From contig JANJUT010000079.1 in the NCBI GenBank assembly GCA_024710445.1, positions 1 to 9,857 on the forward strand: DNA of 9,857 nucleotides, given 5' to 3'. The notes under the pieces are model-generated. The model was not told the origin of the DNA and ran no database searches. It saw nothing but the letters and a program-made list of their open reading frames with translations. The DNA comes from Thiobacillus sp. (GTDB taxonomy: Bacteria; Pseudomonadota; Gammaproteobacteria; Burkholderiales; Thiobacillaceae). How positions within the stretch are numbered: position 1 is the first letter of the stretch; every line of letters begins with the position of its first letter. Position numbers and translations under genes: made by a program. This document shows, piece after piece, positions 5,897 through 9,857 of the stretch.

Positions 5897-6535
5897 ATGG
5901 AATTTACCATTCTCCCTGTCACCCCGTATCAACAAAACTGCTCGCTGGTGTGGGATGCGCAAGGCCGCGCCGCGCTGATCGACCCCGGCGGCGAGGCCGA
6001 ACGCCTGCTGGCCGAGGTGGCGCAGCGCGGGCTGCAGTTGGAAAAGATTCTGCTCACCCACGGCCATCTCGATCACGTCGGCGCGGCGGTGGCGCTGCGC
6101 GATGCGCTCGGTATCCCCATCATCGGCCCGCAGCGCGACGAGCAGTTCTGGCTCGATACGCTGCCGCAGCAGGCCGAGATGTTCGGGTTTCCGCCCGCGG
6201 TGGTGTTTACGCCGGATCAATGGCTGAACGATGGCGACCGCGTCGAGGTAGGCGCGATCCGCTTCGAGGTGCTGCACTGCCCCGGCCACACCCCGGGCCA
6301 TGTGGTGTTTTACCAGCCCGACGCGCGGCTTGCCTTCGTCGGCGATGTGCTGTTCAAGGGTTCGATCGGCCGCACCGATTTCCCGCGCGGCAACCATGCG
6401 GCGCTGCTGGCCGCGATACGCGACAAGCTGTTTCCGCTGGGCGATGACGTGCGTTTCGTGCCGGGGCATGGCGCCATGTCCACTTTCGGACACGAACGTC
6501 GCGAGAACCCCTTCGTCGGGGCGGGGTCAGACTAG
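5897..6535 (+). CDS. gloC: Glyoxalase II-type metallohydrolase (GloC/YcbL), hydroxyacylglutathione hydrolase
   Basis: This 212-residue cytoplasmic enzyme has the complete metallo-beta-lactamase metal site: H55-G-H57-L-D59-H60, H131 (HCPGHTPGH), D150 (VGDVLF) and H191 (PGHG). Length and the blocks MEFTILPVTPYQQNCSL at the start, GSIGRTDFPRG (156-165) and the END-type tail HERRENPFVG match the YcbL/GloC branch, which is shorter than GloB because it lacks the C-terminal glutathione-binding helical domain. The family hydrolyses S-lactoylglutathione from methylglyoxal detoxification; other thioesters are possible. The ATG at 5897 is the homologous start, but only a weak purine stretch precedes it, and the promoter-like GATAAT seven bases upstream raises the possibility of a leaderless transcript. 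It is followed after 27 bp by another MBL-fold gene, likely in the same operon. Confidence 0.9.
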   Translation: MEFTILPVTPYQQNCSLVWDAQGRAALIDPGGEAERLLAEVAQRGLQLEKILLTHGHLDHVGAAVALRDALGIPIIGPQRDEQFWLDTLPQQAEMFGFPPAVVFTPDQWLNDGDRVEVGAIRFEVLHCPGHTPGHVVFYQPDARLAFVGDVLFKGSIGRTDFPRGNHAALLAAIRDKLFPLGDDVRFVPGHGAMSTFGHERRENPFVGAGSD

Positions 6536-6550
6536 GGCCTGTTCAGAACC

Positions 6551-6556
6551 AAGGAG
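6551..6556 (+). promoter_or_regulatory. Shine-Dalgarno sequence for the rhodanese-MBL gene
   Basis: AAGGAG, a full consensus ribosome site, lies 6 nt before the ATG at 6563. It is the best ribosome site in the window and suggests this secreted protein is well translated. Confidence 0.8.
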
Positions 6557-6562
6557 ACAGAA

Positions 6563-7924
6563 ATGAGTTTTTCGCGTTTTCCTTTCACCCTGCTCTATCC
6601 GACCCTGTTGTTCTCCACCGTGGCGCAGGCCCAAAACCTGGCGGCCATCGTCAACCCGCCGCCCGAGGCGCCTGCCATCACCCAAGCCGCGCAGGGCGTG
6701 CTGAAAGCCGTGAACAAGCGCGTGCCGCAACTCGACACGGCAGGCCTGCTGGCGCAGCTGAAAGCACAGCCAAAGACGGTGGTGATCGATGTGCGTTCTC
6801 CTGCCGAATTGAACGGGTCGGGTTATATCGATGCGCCGCTGTTCTTCAATATCGATCGTGGCTTTCTGGAATATCAGATCGAAGCACGGGTGCTCGACAA
6901 AGCGACCCCCATCGTCGTCTATTGCGGCGTCAGCCAGCGCAGTCCGCTGGCTGCCGAAACGCTGATCAGGCTCGGCTACAGGAATGTGAAGAATTACCGC
7001 GACGGCTTCTTCAACTGGAAACGTGCCGGCCTGCCGATCCAGCAATACGACAAGGTGCCCGACTCTTTTCTCTACGATCTGCCGCAGGAAGTGATTCCCG
7101 GGGTGTGGTCGGCCATCGGCGCCACGGCGCCGGGCACCTATGAAAATTCCGGCCACAACAACAACCTGTCCTTCGTCATTACTGAAGACGGGGTGCTGGT
7201 GGTGAATGCCGGCGACAATTATCTGCTGGCGCAAAGCCTGCACGAGGAAATCAGGAAACACACCAGGCAGCCGGTGAAATACGTGGTGCTGGAAAACAGC
7301 CAGGGCCATGCCATGCTCGGTTCGAAATACTGGAAGGAACAGGGTGCCACCCTCATCGCCCACCGCGACACCGCGAAGGAGATGGAAAAGACCGGCTATG
7401 ATGCGCTGGAAGTGATGCGCAGCCGTGCGCGCGACAAGGCATTCAAGACCGAGCTGGTCATGCCGGACAAGCTTTACGACGACAAGCTTGAACTGAAAAT
7501 GGGTTCATGGAACCTGCAGATCCTGCACCTCGGCTCTTCGCACAGCCATGGCGATACCATGGTGTGGATCCCCGGGAAAAAACTGGTGATTGCGGGCGAT
7601 ACCGCCTTCCACATCCGCATGCTGCCGATCTTTGAAGACACCGATACCGCCAAGTGGATCGAGACCTGGGATACGTTCGAGGCGCTCGGCGCACAAATCG
7701 TCATTCCCGGCCACGGCGGTCCGACCAACATGGCCACCGTGCGCAAGTGGACGCGCGACTATCTGGTGCATCTGCGCGAGAGGGTCGCCGAAGTCATCAA
7801 GAATGGCGGTTCACTCGACGATGCCTACAAGGTCGACCAGTCAGCCTACATGCACCTGCATACGGCCGACGAACTTGCGCGCAGCAATGCCGGACGGGTG
7901 TACCGGGCAATGGAGTTCGAATAA
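6563..7924 (+). CDS. Secreted rhodanese / metallo-beta-lactamase-fold fusion protein
   Basis: This 453-residue protein has a Sec signal peptide (residues 1-23, cleavage after AQA), so it is probably periplasmic. Residues ~53-162 form a rhodanese domain (VVIDVRSPAELNGSGYID, IVVYCGVSQRSP with catalytic-type Cys121, GYRNVKNYRDGFFNWKRAGLP), which normally carries sulfur as a persulfide. Residues ~175-400 form an MBL fold. The second to fourth metal motifs are present: H327 in SSHSHGD, D346 in VIAGDTAF and H384 in IPGHGGP. The usual HxHxDH motif reads E244-N-S-Q-G-H249, leaving only the last His. Two Zn1 ligands and the Zn2 Asp are therefore gone, so the site may hold one metal or none. A role in periplasmic sulfur-compound or thiol-ester chemistry (compare SoxH-like hydrolases and persulfide dioxygenases) is inference. 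It probably forms an operon with the glyoxalase gene 27 bp upstream. Confidence 0.88.
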   Translation: MSFSRFPFTLLYPTLLFSTVAQAQNLAAIVNPPPEAPAITQAAQGVLKAVNKRVPQLDTAGLLAQLKAQPKTVVIDVRSPAELNGSGYIDAPLFFNIDRGFLEYQIEARVLDKATPIVVYCGVSQRSPLAAETLIRLGYRNVKNYRDGFFNWKRAGLPIQQYDKVPDSFLYDLPQEVIPGVWSAIGATAPGTYENSGHNNNLSFVITEDGVLVVNAGDNYLLAQSLHEEIRKHTRQPVKYVVLENSQGHAMLGSKYWKEQGATLIAHRDTAKEMEKTGYDALEVMRSRARDKAFKTELVMPDKLYDDKLELKMGSWNLQILHLGSSHSHGDTMVWIPGKKLVIAGDTAFHIRMLPIFEDTDTAKWIETWDTFEALGAQIVIPGHGGPTNMATVRKWTRDYLVHLRERVAEVIKNGGSLDDAYKVDQSAYMHLHTADELARSNAGRVYRAMEFE

Positions 7925-7939
7925 ACGGAACGTGTTCCG
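7920..7939 (-). terminator. Weak possible terminator for the arginase transcript
   Basis: On the minus strand CGGAA-CACG-TTCCG forms a 5-bp stem with a 4-nt loop and runs into TTTATT, 12 bp past the arginase stop. The stem is short, so it would be weak. The U-tract overlaps the stop codon of the convergent rhodanese-MBL gene. Nothing terminator-like follows on the plus strand. Confidence 0.3.
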
Positions 7940-7951
7940 GGCCTGTTCGCC

Positions 7952-8845
7952 CTAACGCGGCGTGATGGCGTTGACCAGCTTGCCAGCCGCATCAGCGGTG
8001 GTGTGCTGACGATCCCGGCGCGGGTTGTATTCGGCGATTTCCATCGCCACAAAAGCCGGATCGCTACGCAAACGAGATAGTGCGGCAGCGAGCTCGTCTC
8101 GATGCAGTCCGCCCGGAACGGGGCTGCCCACGCCGGGCTCTTCTTCGGGGTCGAGCGCATCCAGATCCATGCTCACGCCAAATCCGGCCGTGCCCTGCCG
8201 CACGATGGCCAGCGCTTCGTCGAATACCTCGGCCAGGCCACGCTGGCGGATTTCATCCATGCCGAATACCCGTACCCCCAGCCGGTGCAGCAGCGCGGCT
8301 TCGCCAGCCTCACAGCTGCGCACGCCGATCAGGCAGACGTGTTCGGGGCGCAGCTTGACTTCCGGCCCGTCGATTCCGGTCAGCGCCGCTTCGCCGTGGC
8401 CGAGCAGACAGGCCAGCGGCATGCCATGAATCTGCCCGCTCGGCGTGGTGGCAAAAGTGTGGCTGTCCATGTGGGCATCGATCCAGATCAGGCCGATCGG
8501 CCCCTTGCCAGCGAAGGCATGATGCACCCCGCTCCAGGTGCCGATGGCGCAGGAATGATCGCCCCCCACCACCAGCGGGAAATGACCCGCCTTCAGTGTC
8601 GTCTCTACTTCTGTGGCCAGCCGGGTATTGAATAAAGCGATTGCATGCAATGGCGTGTCCTGCTGCGCGCGCGGCACGCGCAGGATCGCGTTCCATGCCA
8701 CGTGCTGCAGCGGGGTATCGTGGAAGACCCGGTAGTGGCGCAGTGCATCCGGCCCTTCGGCGCAGGCCGGGTCGGGCGCACCGGCCCCACTGGCGGCGCC
8801 GATGATCATGATGCTGCGGGGGGTGGCAGGAGTGGGCGGTTTCAT
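7952..8845 (-). CDS. Arginase-family ureohydrolase
   Basis: This 297-residue cytoplasmic protein has the full binuclear manganese site of the ureohydrolase family: H97 (GGDHS), D123, H125 and D127 (DAHMD), and D227/D229 (SMDLDALDP). SPVPGG (241-246) fits true arginases better than agmatinases, and the carboxylate-binding Ser region (TPSGQIHG) is present. However the arginase DINT segment is DSHT here, replacing an Asn that in arginase helps bind the substrate's alpha-carboxylate. I therefore call the family firmly but arginine as substrate only as likely: the reaction would be hydrolysis of a guanidino group to urea, for example arginine to ornithine. The ATG at 8845 has no Shine-Dalgarno sequence; an in-frame ATG at 8809, just before the conserved IIGAASGAGAPDP, is a real alternative. 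The J-domain-like gene lies upstream on the same strand, with an inverted repeat between them. Confidence 0.88.
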   Translation of the reverse strand: MKPPTPATPRSIMIIGAASGAGAPDPACAEGPDALRHYRVFHDTPLQHVAWNAILRVPRAQQDTPLHAIALFNTRLATEVETTLKAGHFPLVVGGDHSCAIGTWSGVHHAFAGKGPIGLIWIDAHMDSHTFATTPSGQIHGMPLACLLGHGEAALTGIDGPEVKLRPEHVCLIGVRSCEAGEAALLHRLGVRVFGMDEIRQRGLAEVFDEALAIVRQGTAGFGVSMDLDALDPEEEPGVGSPVPGGLHRDELAAALSRLRSDPAFVAMEIAEYNPRRDRQHTTADAAGKLVNAITPR

Positions 8846-8853
8846 GCTGTCAG

Positions 8854-8885
8854 ACTAGCAGGCATCGAGGGTGATGCCTGCTAGT
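8854..8885. repeat. Perfect 13-bp inverted repeat (hairpin) between J-like gene and arginase gene
   Basis: ACTAGCAGGCATC (8854-8866) and GATGCCTGCTAGT (8873-8885) are exact reverse complements separated by six bases. No U-tract follows on either strand, so it is not a standard intrinsic terminator. It begins 14 bp after the J-like stop and ends 8 nt before the arginase ATG at 8845. It could be an RNA hairpin protecting the upstream 3' end or blocking arginase translation, or an operator for a dimeric regulator. Confidence 0.75.
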
Positions 8886-8899
8886 ACGACACGCTTGAA

Positions 8900-9652
8900 T
8901 CAATAATATCGGCTGTTGCTGCTGCGATTTTCATTTTGCAGGTTTCGTAGCGCCTGCTTTTCGCGCTCAATCTGGCGTTCGGCTTCGAGCCGCTGCTGGC
9001 GCTGGCGAGCTTCTTCCTGTTGCTGCTGATATTGCAGCTCGCGTGCCGCCTGCTGTTTCTCGCGGGCTTCCCGCTGTTGCTGGCTTAGCTGTTCGCGTTC
9101 ATTTCGCTGCAGGCGGTAATCCAGATCCCGGGAGTCTCTGAGGGCCTGTTCTCTCAAGCGGCGTTCTTGTGCCTGGGCTTCGTATTGCTCACGCTTTTGC
9201 TGCTGCGCCAGTTGATTGGCGGCTTGAAGTTCGCGCTGTTCCTGTTCGAGTTTGACCTGGGTCTCGATGATCTGTTTTTCGTGCTCGATCAGCAGCTTCT
9301 CTTTTTCTAGGGTGTTGCGGTTATACGTCCAGATTGCGGCGATGACGATGGCGCCGACCACCAGCAGTTTGACGATGCCCCAGGAACTGGATGACTCGAC
9401 GATGATCTCCGGCACCGCCCCCACCGTCTGGGGAGCAAAGAGTTTCTGGTTGTAACGCTGCCGGGCTATGGGATCGGACAGGACAGCATAGGCTTCCTTG
9501 GCCGCGATCAGGCGGATTCTGTCGTCGCCACCGGGGTGGGCATCAACCCCGTCTTTTAGCTGATGCAGCAGTTCGGCGTAGGCACGTTCGATCTGGTCGG
9601 AAGAGGCATCCGGCCGGACCCCCAGGAGCGTGTACAGGCTTTTGGTTTCCAT
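8900..9652 (-). CDS. Membrane-anchored J-domain-like protein with long Gln/Glu/Arg coiled coil
   Basis: Residues 5-70 of this 250-residue protein resemble a DnaJ J domain: SLYTLLGVRPDASSDQIERAY (helix I and start of II), then IRLIAAKEAYAVLSDPIARQRYN (helix III/IV). The HPD tripeptide needed to stimulate DnaK is absent: the loop reads KDGVDAHPGGDD (residues 33-44), with HPG at 39-41. A linker leads to one transmembrane helix (about 92-109, IVKLLVVGAIVIAAIW). The remainder, 112-250, is a highly charged Gln/Glu/Arg helix, almost certainly coiled coil, ending SSNSRYY. With the J-like part inside, the coiled coil would be periplasmic. It is probably a membrane scaffold rather than a canonical co-chaperone. 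No clear Shine-Dalgarno sequence precedes the ATG at 9652, but the homologous J-domain start lies right there. Confidence 0.82.
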   Translation of the reverse strand: METKSLYTLLGVRPDASSDQIERAYAELLHQLKDGVDAHPGGDDRIRLIAAKEAYAVLSDPIARQRYNQKLFAPQTVGAVPEIIVESSSSWGIVKLLVVGAIVIAAIWTYNRNTLEKEKLLIEHEKQIIETQVKLEQEQRELQAANQLAQQQKREQYEAQAQERRLREQALRDSRDLDYRLQRNEREQLSQQQREAREKQQAARELQYQQQQEEARQRQQRLEAERQIEREKQALRNLQNENRSSNSRYY

Positions 9653-9793
9653 AGGGTTGGCGTTCAGCGCGCAAATGGTATGTTTTTATGAAGGGTCTAC
9701 CGATCAATACTACGGACCAAAACACGCATTCTTAAGCCGCTGCTTGATCGTCTCATGGGCGACCATCCCGGAATCCGGCGCGGGCACCGTATT

Positions 9794-9857
9794 TCAGGCC
9801 GAATCCCTGCTTTCAGCAACCATGGCCTCAAGCAGTCCGATCAGCGCAGGCCCCGGC
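9794..9857 (-). CDS. Possible C-terminal end of a gene entering from the right edge
   Basis: On the minus strand a frame is open from the window edge for 20 codons (LIGLLEAMVAESRDSA at its end) to a TGA at 9796-9794. The amphipathic helical look and the position upstream of the J-like gene are compatible with a real gene end, but 20 codons are too few to prove coding. The stretch 9653-9793, which should hold the J-like gene's promoter, shows no convincing -35/-10 pair and no other feature. Confidence 0.25.
   Translation of the reverse strand, partial: PGPALIGLLEAMVAESRDSA

Noticed and set aside
5852..6493. Upstream extension of the thioredoxin-HEAT gene to a start at 6493
   Set aside because: The extension lies entirely antisense to the well-conserved glyoxalase gene. 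The thioredoxin fold starts right after the Met at 5851, which has a GGAG upstream.
6535..9151. The 10-mer GGGCCTGTTC at 6535, 7939 and 9142, considered as insertion-sequence ends or a dispersed site
   Set aside because: Repeated 10-mers are expected by chance in 10 kb of biased sequence. One copy is inside the J-like gene, flanks do not match, and no transposase or target duplication is present.
9700..9793. A short minus-strand frame reading MVAHETIKQRLKNACFGP, considered as a remnant of a BolA-like N-terminus
   Set aside because: Eighteen residues with only loose resemblance, no downstream continuation and no ribosome site. It cannot be separated from chance.
1..9857. CRISPR arrays, tRNA/rRNA genes, transposons, prophage, toxin-antitoxin or defence modules
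   Set aside because: I saw no regularly spaced repeats, cloverleaf-like sequences, transposase or phage proteins. All sizeable intervals are accounted for by ordinary chromosomal genes.

Overview
The window is about 9.9 kb of GC-rich, densely packed bacterial chromosome. Intergenic gaps are mostly under 110 bp, with several start/stop overlaps. The gene content (an N-acetylglutaminylglutamine amidotransferase, an Rnk-type RNA polymerase regulator, a GloC-type glyoxalase, a periplasmic rhodanese-metallohydrolase fusion and a CPHC thioredoxin-HEAT protein) suggests a Proteobacterium. My best guess is a betaproteobacterium related to the sulfur- or iron-oxidising Nitrosomonadales. That lineage call comes from remembered resemblance, not from a search. 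There are no rRNA or tRNA genes, CRISPR arrays, insertion sequences or phage genes.

Layout. Bases 1-3795 (+ strand): an asparagine-synthase-like enzyme cut by the left edge (osmolyte dipeptide synthesis), then a periplasmic lytic transglycosylase whose start overlaps its stop by 8 bp. A two-gene unit follows, a DUF2237 protein and a small zinc-ribbon protein, joined by an ATGA overlap. Bases 3785-5851 (- strand): a thioredoxin-HEAT protein, then rnk, then an EamA-type exporter. A strong intrinsic terminator and an extended -10 promoter-like sequence sit between the thioredoxin-HEAT gene and rnk. Bases 5897-7924 (+ strand): a GloC/YcbL glyoxalase II and, 27 bp later, a secreted rhodanese fused to a metallo-beta-lactamase fold. 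The 45 bp gap between the divergent 5851 and 5897 starts holds one AT-rich hexamer that reads as a -10 box on both strands. Bases 7952-9652 (- strand): a membrane-anchored J-domain-like protein, then an arginase-family ureohydrolase, with a perfect 13-bp inverted repeat between them. The last ~200 bp carry only a possible gene end at the right edge.

Most of this is housekeeping and stress physiology: osmoprotection, wall turnover, transcription elongation control, thiol/methylglyoxal detoxification and nitrogen metabolism. The central part (5213-7924) groups three proteins linked to thiol or sulfur chemistry. I see no clearly new multi-gene defence or mobile system. The points most worth a second look are the rhodanese-MBL protein with a largely lost first metal motif, the promoter/terminator arrangement ahead of rnk, the shared -10 element at 5884-5890, and the small zinc protein with two LDxLF tail motifs.
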